Part shown: piece after piece, positions 1 through 6,072 of the stretch | Layout: each line of letters starts with the position of its first letter | How positions within the stretch are numbered: the first letter of the stretch is position 1 | Assembly: GCA_023419055.1 (NCBI GenBank) | Contig: JAEZYO010000095.1 | Span: forward strand, 1 to 6,108 | Direction of reading: 5' to 3' | Origin: Pseudomonadota bacterium | GTDB lineage: Bacteria; Myxococcota; Polyangia; Polyangiales; Polyangiaceae | Length of the DNA: 6,108 nt | Notes under the pieces: model-generated | What the model saw: only the letters and a program-made list of their open reading frames with translations | Databases searched by the model: none | What the model was told of the DNA's origin: nothing | Made by a program: the position numbers and the translations under genes

Positions 1-1
1 T

Positions 2-19
2 ATCGAAGTGGACCTGTAA
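2..19 (+). CDS. Possible 3' end of an upstream gene (partial)
   Basis: Reading from base 2 gives the residues IEVDL followed by a TAA stop at 17-19. The short mix of hydrophobic and acidic residues, the G/C-rich third positions and the drop in coding character after the TAA fit the C-terminus of a gene that begins outside the window. Five codons cannot identify a family. The other two plus-strand frames stay open longer (stops near 160 and 215) but give Arg/Ser/Pro-rich sequence that does not look like protein. The call is tentative. Confidence 0.25.
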   Translation: MEVDL

Positions 20-38
20 GGAGCCGCGCAGTAGCCCC

Positions 39-86
39 CTTCCCGTGTTCCGTGGACAGCCGGTTCGGCCAAGCGGCCGCGGGAAG
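39..86. repeat. Nested inverted repeat in the leader, weak terminator-like candidate
   Basis: A perfect 7-bp inverted repeat, CTTCCCG at 39-45 and CGGGAAG at 80-86, encloses a small hairpin with a 5-bp stem, CGGCC at 66-70 and GGCCG at 75-79, and an AAGC loop. It begins 19 bases after the putative TAA at 17-19, where a transcript end would be expected. No T-tract follows, so it is not a classical intrinsic terminator. In DNA this G+C-rich, repeats of this size also arise by chance. Confidence 0.2.
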
Positions 87-130
87 CAATCGTCGCAGCT
101 CCGTCCTGCATCGAGCCGGTTCTATGCTAG

Positions 131-307
131 ATGGATGCAGGCCCTATGTACTTTTCCGCCGGTGAGCTGCATCGCTTCGAGCTCGGTCGAGCGAGTCTCG
201 CGCCGGCCTCGGGAGTGACGCCCTTCGAAGGAGAAAGTACGCTGCGTCGGCATTCGGAGGCGCGCGTCGTCCCTGTCGGTCCTGAAGGGCGTCCAGCCAT
301 CGCATGA
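131..307 (+). CDS. Possible small ORF (58 aa) overlapping the kinase start
   Basis: An ATG at 131 opens a 58-codon frame ending in TGA at 305-307. The stop overlaps the kinase start at 304 in an ATGA arrangement, typical of translationally coupled genes. A second ATG at 146 (53 aa) has a weak GCAGG just upstream and may be the better start. The product begins MDAGPMYFSAGELHRFELGR and ends GRPAIA; it is soluble, with no membrane segment, signal peptide or recognisable domain. For coding: G/C-rich first positions, the ATGA junction, and a poorly placed Shine-Dalgarno for the kinase itself. Against: third-position G+C is only about 60 percent by my count, well below the neighbouring genes, and the start at 131 has no good ribosome binding site. 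It may be a leader peptide, a small unknown protein or chance. I do not recognise it. Confidence 0.28.
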   Translation: MDAGPMYFSAGELHRFELGRASLAPASGVTPFEGESTLRRHSEARVVPVGPEGRPAIA

Positions 308-2538
308 ACAGCGCACGACAGGTTCCCTTTCGCGGTGAGCTCGCGTCGACCCCCATTTCGGAGGTGCTTCGATCGCTCGAGGTGCAGGGCGCGAGCGGGC
401 GCGTGCATTTCGACACCGAGATCGGCGGCGCGGAGGTTTTCCTCATCGCCGGCAAGATCGTGGACGCGTCGGTGCTCGGCCTCACGGGTCGCCCGGCGCT
501 GTTTCGTTTGGTGAGCCTGTCCGAAGGGACGTTCGAGCTCGTACCGGAGCCTGTCGACGCCAAGCCCCCGCTCACCGAAAGCGTGGCTCACCTGCTCGCG
601 GACCACGAGGGGCGCATGGCCGAGTGGCGCAGCTTGATCGAGCGCGCGCCGCCGATGTCGACGAAGCTCCTCATGACGCCGGCGGGGCTCGACGCGGTCA
701 ACACGCAGACGCTCTTGCCGCAAGAGCGCACGATCTTCGCGCTCATCGACGGGCAACGCACCTTGAGCGAGGTGCTCGACGAGTGCGGGCTCGACGCCGT
801 CGACGCGCTCGGCATCCTCGTCTTTTCGATCGACAACGGGCTCGTCAAAACCATCTCCCCCCAGGTCTCGCTGTTCCCGCTGCCGCCTTCGGCGAGCGCG
901 GGCGACGCGCCGAAGGTCGAGATCCCCAAAGCTCCCCCTGGCTTCGGGCGCAAGACCGTGATGGGCCTCGGCTTCGGTGAGTTCGAGCCGGTCCCCGCCA
1001 AGGCAGCCGTCCGGCGCATCATCAACGTGGACGCGCCGCAGTCGGGGCAGCCTCTCGAGGGCGGGATCGGCACCGTGAAGACGGAAGCAATGCCCGTCGC
1101 GGTGATGCCGCCGGCTCGAGTCGAAGAGCCGTCCGGCGACGCGCCACCGAAGAGCCGCGGCCCGTTCGTCGGGCGCTACGAGGTGCTGTTCCGGATCGGG
1201 TTCGGCGGGATGGGCTCGGTGTACCTCGCCCGCTTGAACTCCGAAGGCGGCTTCAAGCGCCTGTTCGCGCTCAAGCTCCTCAGGAATCACCTCACGCGTG
1301 ACAGCGCCGCGGCGAAGCGCTTCTTCGAAGAGGCGCGGCTCGCGGGGCAGATCCACCACCCGAACGTGGTGAGCGTGGTCGACGCCGGGCTCCACGGCTC
1401 CGAGCCGTACCTGGTGATGGAGTACGTGGAGGGCGGGAGCCTGAAGCAGCTCCTCACCGCGCACGAAAAGACGCGACCGCCCGAGCTGATCGTGCCGATC
1501 GCGCTCGACGCGCTCGCCGGTCTGCACGCGGCGCACACCCTCTTGAGTGAAGACGGCGTGCCGCTCGAGCTCGTGCACTGCGACGTCTCGCCCGAGAACC
1601 TCCTGGTCGGCATCGACGGCATCTGCCGGTTGACCGACTTCGGCGTCGCGCGCCACGGCGAGGTCGGCCGCGGTCCCCAGAAGGTGACGCACGGCAAGCC
1701 GTCTTACCTGGCGCCCGAGCAGGTGCTCGGCGGAAAGGTGGACGCGCGCTCGGACGTGTTCGCGATGGGCGTGGTGCTCTACAACGCGCTCACCGGCATC
1801 AAGCTCTTCGAAGGGTCGCGTCCCGAGGAGACGCTCCAGCGCGTCGTCAATCAGCGCATCGAGCTGCCGAGCACCGTGGGCCTCCGTCCGCCGCCCTGCT
1901 TCGACTTCGTGTGCATGAAGGCGCTCGAGCGCGATCCCGACCGCCGCTTCGCGAGCGCCGAGGACATGATGATCGAGCTCCGGCGCATCGCCCTCCGAGA
2001 GCAGATGCTCTCTCCGCCGAGCGCCATCGCCGGCTGGGTTCGCGAGTCCGTCGGGCATTCGCTCGCCCAACGCCGCCTCGCGGTGCTCGACGCGTCGAGA
2101 AAGGCTCCCCCTCGCCTGCACCCCAGCATGCCCCCGCAAGGCTCACCGGTCGTTGGGGGTTCCCCCGCGGAGGCGCCGCCTGCGGCCGGCCCCCTGCCGC
2201 GGAGCGATCCCCCGAGCGCTCCGGGCTTCCGGGATCCGGGCCTGTCCCAGACCATCGCGCTACCGCCCCCCTCCCCGGGCCGGCGCTACGCGCTCATTCT
2301 CGCGTCGGTGCTGGCGCTCTGCGCGGTGCTGGCGACGCTGATCTGGCCCGGAGTGGTATCCCGCTTGTTTCGCCTGAACATCGAGGGCACGGTCTCGACG
2401 GACCTGCCAGACGCGGGCGTCACCAACGGAGATGCAGGCCTGCCCGTGTTGAGTCAGGATGCAGGGCTCGGCGTCCCCTCGGCCGCCCCGGCCGCGAGCG
2501 GGGCAAACTCAAGTAGCGCGGCGCATGCAAGACCCTGA
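304..2538 (+). CDS. DUF4388 (PATAN)-Ser/Thr protein kinase with one membrane anchor
   Basis: A 744-residue Hanks-type Ser/Thr kinase that transfers ATP phosphate to protein Ser/Thr, anchored in the inner membrane with its catalytic part in the cytoplasm. Residues 9-84 (FRGELASTPISEVLRSLE onward) match DUF4388/PATAN, followed by the helical segment (about 117-185) often found after it. Residues 186-288 are a Pro/Ala/Gly linker. The kinase domain spans about 291-565: glycine loop IGFGGMGSV (298-306), ATP-anchoring Lys324 in FALK, helix-C Glu343, catalytic loop HCDVSPEN (425-432) with Asp427 and Asn432, DFG 445-447, APE 470-472 and the late Arg in DPDRRF. All catalytic residues are present, but the usual HRD arginine is Cys426, so it is a non-RD kinase. 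A Pro-rich stretch leads to one membrane helix (about 662-681) and a roughly 60-residue tail, predicted periplasmic, with three DAG motifs. A TGA at 283-285 with no other start after it makes ATG 304 the start; GAAGGG at 284-289 is a distant ribosome site. It overlaps the next gene by 14 bp. Kinase identity is near certain; the substrate is unknown, with the downstream FHA protein an obvious candidate. Confidence 0.96.
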   Translation: MNSARQVPFRGELASTPISEVLRSLEVQGASGRVHFDTEIGGAEVFLIAGKIVDASVLGLTGRPALFRLVSLSEGTFELVPEPVDAKPPLTESVAHLLADHEGRMAEWRSLIERAPPMSTKLLMTPAGLDAVNTQTLLPQERTIFALIDGQRTLSEVLDECGLDAVDALGILVFSIDNGLVKTISPQVSLFPLPPSASAGDAPKVEIPKAPPGFGRKTVMGLGFGEFEPVPAKAAVRRIINVDAPQSGQPLEGGIGTVKTEAMPVAVMPPARVEEPSGDAPPKSRGPFVGRYEVLFRIGFGGMGSVYLARLNSEGGFKRLFALKLLRNHLTRDSAAAKRFFEEARLAGQIHHPNVVSVVDAGLHGSEPYLVMEYVEGGSLKQLLTAHEKTRPPELIVPIALDALAGLHAAHTLLSEDGVPLELVHCDVSPENLLVGIDGICRLTDFGVARHGEVGRGPQKVTHGKPSYLAPEQVLGGKVDARSDVFAMGVVLYNALTGIKLFEGSRPEETLQRVVNQRIELPSTVGLRPPPCFDFVCMKALERDPDRRFASAEDMMIELRRIALREQMLSPPSAIAGWVRESVGHSLAQRRLAVLDASRKAPPRLHPSMPPQGSPVVGGSPAEAPPAAGPLPRSDPPSAPGFRDPGLSQTIALPPPSPGRRYALILASVLALCAVLATLIWPGVVSRLFRLNIEGTVSTDLPDAGVTNGDAGLPVLSQDAGLGVPSAAPAASGANSSSAAHARP

Positions 2539-4447
2539 CGATTCCAAGTCTTCCTCCCCACCAGAGCGCTCCGGCGAGGTGGATGCGCTGGCGCTCCGCA
2601 GCGAATCTCGCGCTTGCCTGGTCGTGGTCAGCGGCAAGCACCCGGGCCGGATCTTTCCGCTCACCGACATCGAGAACATCATCGGGCGCGCGCGCGAAGC
2701 GCAGGTCCAGGTCCAGGACAAGGCGATCTCCGGCAAGCACGCGAAGATCGTCGTCCAGGCGGACGGCAACTACCTCGTCGACCTCGGCTCCACCAACGGC
2801 ACGTACCTGAACGGCGCGCGCATCGGCGCGAACCAGCCGAGGCTCCTCTCCTTCAACGACAGCGTGCAGGTCGCGGAAACCGTCTTCGCTTACCTGCCCT
2901 CGCACACGTCCGAGCGGGAGGACATGACCGAGCAACTCGTGAGGGTTGCGCCGCAGCTCCCGGGCTCGACGGGGCTCCAGCTGCCGGATCCGCAGATCAT
3001 CGCTCAACTGCTGCAGACGAGCGCGATCCCGCTCGGCGTCGAGCCGCCGCCGCCCACGCTCGCGGAGCAAATCGAGAAGCTGCTCGGACACGTGAGGCTC
3101 GGCCTCACCATCCTGCGCCGCAACTGGGTCCCGCTGTTCTCGTCGATCGCCCTCTGTGCGCTCGCCGGCAACGCGAGCGCCATCTTGCGCCCGCCGCCGA
3201 GCGAAGCGACGTTCTCCATCCGCATCACCCCGAGCACCACGGACGACTCGGCGCGGAACGACCCGAAAAACCAGCGTTTTTACACCGCGATCGAGCAGAA
3301 TTTCATGAGCGCCGGGCTCGTGGATCGCACGCTGAAGGACATGCCCGCGAAGTTCAAGCGGGACACGCCGGCGGTCATCGCGCAGACCCAGCTCAAGTTC
3401 GACAGCGTCGCGTACATGACCTACGAGGCCACGTACACCGACGCGGATCCGGACTACGCGGTCGAGTTCGTGCGCCGTCACTTGAAGTCGTTCCTCGACT
3501 TCGAGCTCAACCGTACCCTGAAGGTGCGGCAGACGGAGCTCGAGTTCCTGACGGGTCGCTTGAACGATCGCGAAGCCGAGCTTCAGCGCACCGAGTCGCT
3601 CTTGAAGGAGTTCAAGAGCAAGCACCAGGATTCGCTGCCCGAGCTCACTCCCGGCCACCTCGCGTCCCGGGAGACGCTGCTGCAGCGCAAGGCCGACCTC
3701 AGCGCCGAGCTCGCTCGCACCAACATGGAGCTCCAGGAGGCGCGCAGGCGTCAACGCGAGAACGCGCCGCGCTTGACCGCGAAGGTGCAGGCGGCGGCGC
3801 CCTACCAGACCTCGATCGTGGACACGAAGCGCAAGCTGAGCGAAGCGCGCGCCAAGGGGCTCGGTCCAGATCACCCGGAGATCGTGAGCCTCGAGAAGCA
3901 GCTCGCTGACCTGGAGCGCCTGGCCGAGGCCGCCCGCCAGACCGAGGCCACGCCCCTCGAGTTCGGCGCCGATCCTGCCGTGCAGGCGCTCAACAATCGA
4001 GTGGGCGATCTCGAGGTCGCGTCCAAGGGCGCGGGGGCCGCGTTGGGCGAGATCTCGAGCATGTTGAAGCGCCTGGACAACCTGGTGTCCGCGGCGCCCG
4101 AGGTGGAGGCACAGTACGCGGAGCTCACTCGCTCGTACGCGGCGAGCAAGGAGCAGTTCAACAAGCTGTTCGCCCAGGTGCGCGAGAGCCAGCTGAAGTT
4201 CGAGCTCGAGCGCACCTCCGCGCTCGCTCGCTACGAAGTCATCTCACCGCCCGCCTCGTCCGGCGTTCCCCTCCGGAAAGCGCTCGTGAAGCGGACGCTC
4301 ATGGGCGTCGGCGCCGGCCTCTTCGTGGGCCTCATCATCGTCGCCGTCCGGGAGCTCCGGCGCTTGCTCCGGACCAACCGTACGCGCGTGACGGCGATCG
4401 TGCCGGTGACCGCGGCCGGCAAGACGGGCCAGATCTACCGCAGCTGA
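2525..4447 (+). CDS. FHA domain-Wzz/GumC-type polysaccharide co-polymerase
   Basis: A 640-residue inner-membrane protein of the chain-length determinant (Wzz/GumC/polysaccharide co-polymerase) type, with an added cytoplasmic FHA domain. FHA (about 30-124) has the full phosphothreonine-binding signature: Gly54-Arg55, Ser69, His72 and STNG 89-92. A linker rich in Pro and Gln follows (125-180), then the pre-membrane segment, membrane helix 1 (about 201-220), a large periplasmic region (221-585) with long coiled-coil stretches (about 330-470) and the family-typical GPDHPEIVSLEKQL (447-460). The Pro-containing ISPPASSGVPLRK (573-585) precedes membrane helix 2 (about 592-608), and a basic 32-residue tail ends the protein. 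No Walker motifs or Tyr-rich tail follow, so there is no BY-kinase domain. The family controls polymer length and couples Wzy polymerisation to export. ATG 2525 lies 14 bp inside the kinase gene, suggesting translational coupling; it has no clear Shine-Dalgarno. An in-frame ATG at 2459 would add 22 Pro/Arg-rich residues lacking domain character, so I prefer 2525. Domain assignment is strong; the polymer is unknown. Confidence 0.93.
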   Translation: MQDPDDSKSSSPPERSGEVDALALRSESRACLVVVSGKHPGRIFPLTDIENIIGRAREAQVQVQDKAISGKHAKIVVQADGNYLVDLGSTNGTYLNGARIGANQPRLLSFNDSVQVAETVFAYLPSHTSEREDMTEQLVRVAPQLPGSTGLQLPDPQIIAQLLQTSAIPLGVEPPPPTLAEQIEKLLGHVRLGLTILRRNWVPLFSSIALCALAGNASAILRPPPSEATFSIRITPSTTDDSARNDPKNQRFYTAIEQNFMSAGLVDRTLKDMPAKFKRDTPAVIAQTQLKFDSVAYMTYEATYTDADPDYAVEFVRRHLKSFLDFELNRTLKVRQTELEFLTGRLNDREAELQRTESLLKEFKSKHQDSLPELTPGHLASRETLLQRKADLSAELARTNMELQEARRRQRENAPRLTAKVQAAAPYQTSIVDTKRKLSEARAKGLGPDHPEIVSLEKQLADLERLAEAARQTEATPLEFGADPAVQALNNRVGDLEVASKGAGAALGEISSMLKRLDNLVSAAPEVEAQYAELTRSYAASKEQFNKLFAQVRESQLKFELERTSALARYEVISPPASSGVPLRKALVKRTLMGVGAGLFVGLIIVAVRELRRLLRTNRTRVTAIVPVTAAGKTGQIYRS

Positions 4448-5910
4448 TTGCCGGAAGAGAGAGCGCGCGGCACCGGCTGACCCTGCCGCGCTCGGAGGTT
4501 CGCCTGCTGCAAGAGCGCGAGCGCGCGCTGCAGCTTCGCGACGTCGGGACGCACGGCGGGCTGGCTCGACATGCCTTGCGAGAGCCCCATCAGGGCGCCG
4601 GCCAGGAAGAACGGGATCTGGTTGAAGAAGCCGTTCGGCAGGAGGTCGAGCGTGTAGAACGTGGAGAGCAAGGCCACGCCCGCGAGCAGCGGCTGATCTT
4701 GAGGGCTGAGCTTGCCGACACGCCTGAGCGCAGCGATCACCGGATAGAGCAGCGAGCCGAACGTGACGATGAAGCCGATGATCCCGCTGCGGCTCAGCAC
4801 CGAGACCACGCCGCCGTCCACGACCGAGATGTCCTCGCCGTTCGCGGGGTCGAAGACGTGGCCGCGTGAGAAGCCGCCCCAGCCGAAGAGCGGCCGATCC
4901 AGCATCTTGTTGATCAGGTCGTCTTCGTTCGAGAACCGGAACTCGAGCGATCGCGCGCGGTCTTGCTCGATCGAGGCCGCCCACTCGACCAGCTGCTCCC
5001 TCGGGAAGATGCCGGTCGCGCGCAGCAACGGGTAGAAGCCGGCGATGCAGGCCAGGAAGACGGCGATGCGGATTTGCGTCTTCGGCTTCAAAAACCAGGC
5101 AAACGGGATGGCCGCGCAGCCGTAGATGAACGCGCCCATGCTCTTGATGGTGGCGAGGATGCTGACCTGGATGAGCGGCGGGACCATGCGCGGCAGCTTC
5201 AGGTACTTGATCTTCGCCTTCGCGAGCGTGATGGTCGCGATCACGCTCGTGAGCACCAGCATGGCCACCGCGAGGCCGTGCGCCATGAACACCATCGGGC
5301 GGAAGCCTCCCTCGCGCCGCGTCTGGCTGAAGTCGTGCTGGTGGAAGCCGTACACCCAGGCGTGGAACTGCGGGCTCATCCTCATCTCGATGACGATGAA
5401 CGGCGTGTAGATGAGCCCGGCTATCGCGAGCGCCTTGAGCAACGTCTTGCAGTCGTCCGTCGTGCGGAAGAGCGTGCGCGCGACCAGGAAAGGGATGACC
5501 GGCAAGAGGAAGAGGCGGATCCCTTCGGAGAGGATGTCCGAGGGCGCCATTCCCGGCAGGCTGGTCGGGCCGTACTGGAGCGGGTCCGTGTTGGTGAGCG
5601 CGGTTCCAGCCGCGCAAAGGACGAGCCCGAGCACGAGGATGTCGAGCCCGGTGCCCATCCGCGCCGCCTTGATCTGGTCGCGTGCCGTGAAGAACACGCA
5701 AATGAAGATCATCAGGTTCGGCAGCGACTCCTTGTCGAGCGGCGGCACGAGCGGCGCGTCGAAATTGACGAGCATCGGCCCGAACATCACGGAACCGAGG
5801 TACACGACGAGCGTGGCGACGACGGGCCGGAGGGTGGCAAACGCAGTGATCGTGAGCGGCACGATCAGCAGCAGGGTAAGGTACGCGAAGGATCCTGCGT
5901 TGTGCGCCAA
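4435..5910 (-). CDS. O-antigen ligase/Wzy-type polysaccharide polymerase, multi-pass
   Basis: A 491-residue very hydrophobic protein with about 10-12 predicted membrane helices (for example near 8-27, 29-47, 88-106, 129-148, 156-176, 205-229, 279-298, 369-395, 405-423 and 428-446). Its layout fits the Wzy_C/O-antigen ligase-like superfamily, which polymerises or transfers lipid-linked glycans on the periplasmic face of the inner membrane. Supporting segments are GPMLVNFDAP and PPLDKESLPNL near the N-terminus, RREGGFRPMVFMAHGLA (198-214) before a helix, and a large loop (about 299-368) with RFSNEDDLINKMLDRPLFGWG, resembling the Arg/Glu-containing Wzy_C loop that ends in a Pro...Gly.Gly pattern. 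A hydrophilic, probably cytoplasmic tail of about 40 residues ends the protein. The start is TTG 5910: an in-frame TAG lies two codons upstream, a Shine-Dalgarno sits 7 bases away, and the first ATG (residue 42) would cut away the first helix. Its 3' end overlaps FHA-Wzz by 13 bp, tail to tail. Polymerase versus ligase cannot be settled from sequence alone; the Wzz neighbour favours polymerase. Confidence 0.9.
   Translation of the reverse strand: MAHNAGSFAYLTLLLIVPLTITAFATLRPVVATLVVYLGSVMFGPMLVNFDAPLVPPLDKESLPNLMIFICVFFTARDQIKAARMGTGLDILVLGLVLCAAGTALTNTDPLQYGPTSLPGMAPSDILSEGIRLFLLPVIPFLVARTLFRTTDDCKTLLKALAIAGLIYTPFIVIEMRMSPQFHAWVYGFHQHDFSQTRREGGFRPMVFMAHGLAVAMLVLTSVIATITLAKAKIKYLKLPRMVPPLIQVSILATIKSMGAFIYGCAAIPFAWFLKPKTQIRIAVFLACIAGFYPLLRATGIFPREQLVEWAASIEQDRARSLEFRFSNEDDLINKMLDRPLFGWGGFSRGHVFDPANGEDISVVDGGVVSVLSRSGIIGFIVTFGSLLYPVIAALRRVGKLSPQDQPLLAGVALLSTFYTLDLLPNGFFNQIPFFLAGALMGLSQGMSSQPAVRPDVAKLQRALALLQQANLRARQGQPVPRALSSGNQLR
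4465..4491 (+). terminator. GC-rich hairpin just past the FHA-Wzz stop (weak terminator candidate)
   Basis: A perfect 8-bp inverted repeat, GCGCGGCA at 4465-4472 and TGCCGCGC at 4484-4491, with an 11-base loop, starts 17 bases after the stop codon at 4447. Allowing a two-base bulge, GAG/CTC pairs can extend the stem. No T-run follows, and the element lies inside the 3' end of the opposing gene, so the sequence also has to encode its C-terminal tail. It could end or pause the plus-strand transcript; chance is a serious alternative. Confidence 0.22.
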
Positions 5911-6072
5911 GGCCTAGACCTACCGAACTTTCTCCCCCACCGAGCGCGCGGCGGCAAGGCCTGGCCGACGTGCGAAAGTTAACCGGCGCGAAACGGGCTC
6001 GTCCGCGGTCGCCCTCTCACCTTGACCGCCTGCTCGGCCTCGGCTTCACTCTCCCCTGAGCGAGCAAATGTC
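5911..6072. other. Noncoding upstream region of the Wzy-like gene
   Basis: I see no convincing gene here. This stretch must hold the minus-strand promoter and 5' leader of the Wzy-like gene, but no clear sigma-70 or sigma-54 site can be picked out. It contains a perfect 7-bp inverted repeat, AACTTTC 5926-5932 and GAAAGTT 5974-5980, and an 8-bp direct repeat, CAAGGCCT at 5908-5915 and 5955-5962, the first copy of which covers the start codon. Either could be a regulator site or coincidence. A plus-strand TTGACC at 6022-6027 lacks a good -10 partner. Confidence 0.5.
5918..5924 (-). promoter_or_regulatory. Ribosome binding site deciding the TTG start of the Wzy-like gene
   Basis: On the minus strand GGTAGGT (plus-strand ACCTACC) matches five of seven bases of AGGAGGT and lies 7 bases from the TTG at 5910-5908. 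Together with the in-frame TAG at 5916-5914, which blocks any earlier start, it supports TTG as the true start codon. Confidence 0.55.

Noticed and set aside
123..128. TATGCT as a -10 promoter box for the kinase operon
   Set aside because: No acceptable -35 element lies 16-18 bases upstream, so a single hexamer match is not enough.
122..316. 64-codon minus-strand frame over the leader
   Set aside because: Arg/Thr-rich product without a domain, and no supporting start context. It competes with the plus-strand small ORF, which at least has an ATGA junction.
127..2139. 670-codon minus-strand open frame opposite the kinase gene
   Set aside because: Its product is an Arg/His/Glu/Ala-rich string with no domain, as expected for the antisense frame of a G+C-rich gene. 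The plus-strand frame has every kinase motif.
2684..2697. Alternating GC stretch as a possible Z-DNA element
   Set aside because: It lies in the FHA coding sequence and encodes conserved Gly-Arg-Ala-Arg with preferred codons, so codon use explains it.
2420..3874. 484-codon minus-strand open frame opposite FHA-Wzz
   Set aside because: Arg/Leu/Glu-rich antisense shadow without recognisable motifs; the sense frame has clear FHA and Wzz features.
2614..3909. 431-codon plus-strand frame inside FHA-Wzz
   Set aside because: Arg/Ala/His-rich out-of-frame translation, a stop-poor shadow caused by high G+C.
4244..5701. 485-codon minus-strand frame overlapping the Wzy-like gene
   Set aside because: Same strand, different frame, rich in Arg/Pro/His with no membrane helices; the 4435-5910 frame has a coherent multi-pass profile.
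4963..5982. 339-codon plus-strand frame opposite the Wzy-like gene
   Set aside because: Charged Arg/Glu/His-rich antisense product with no domain; the opposite strand is clearly coding.
6022..6050. Plus-strand TTGACC with TTCACT as a promoter pointing out of the window
   Set aside because: The -10 partner matches only three of six bases, and the downstream sequence runs into the suspect poly-G tract.
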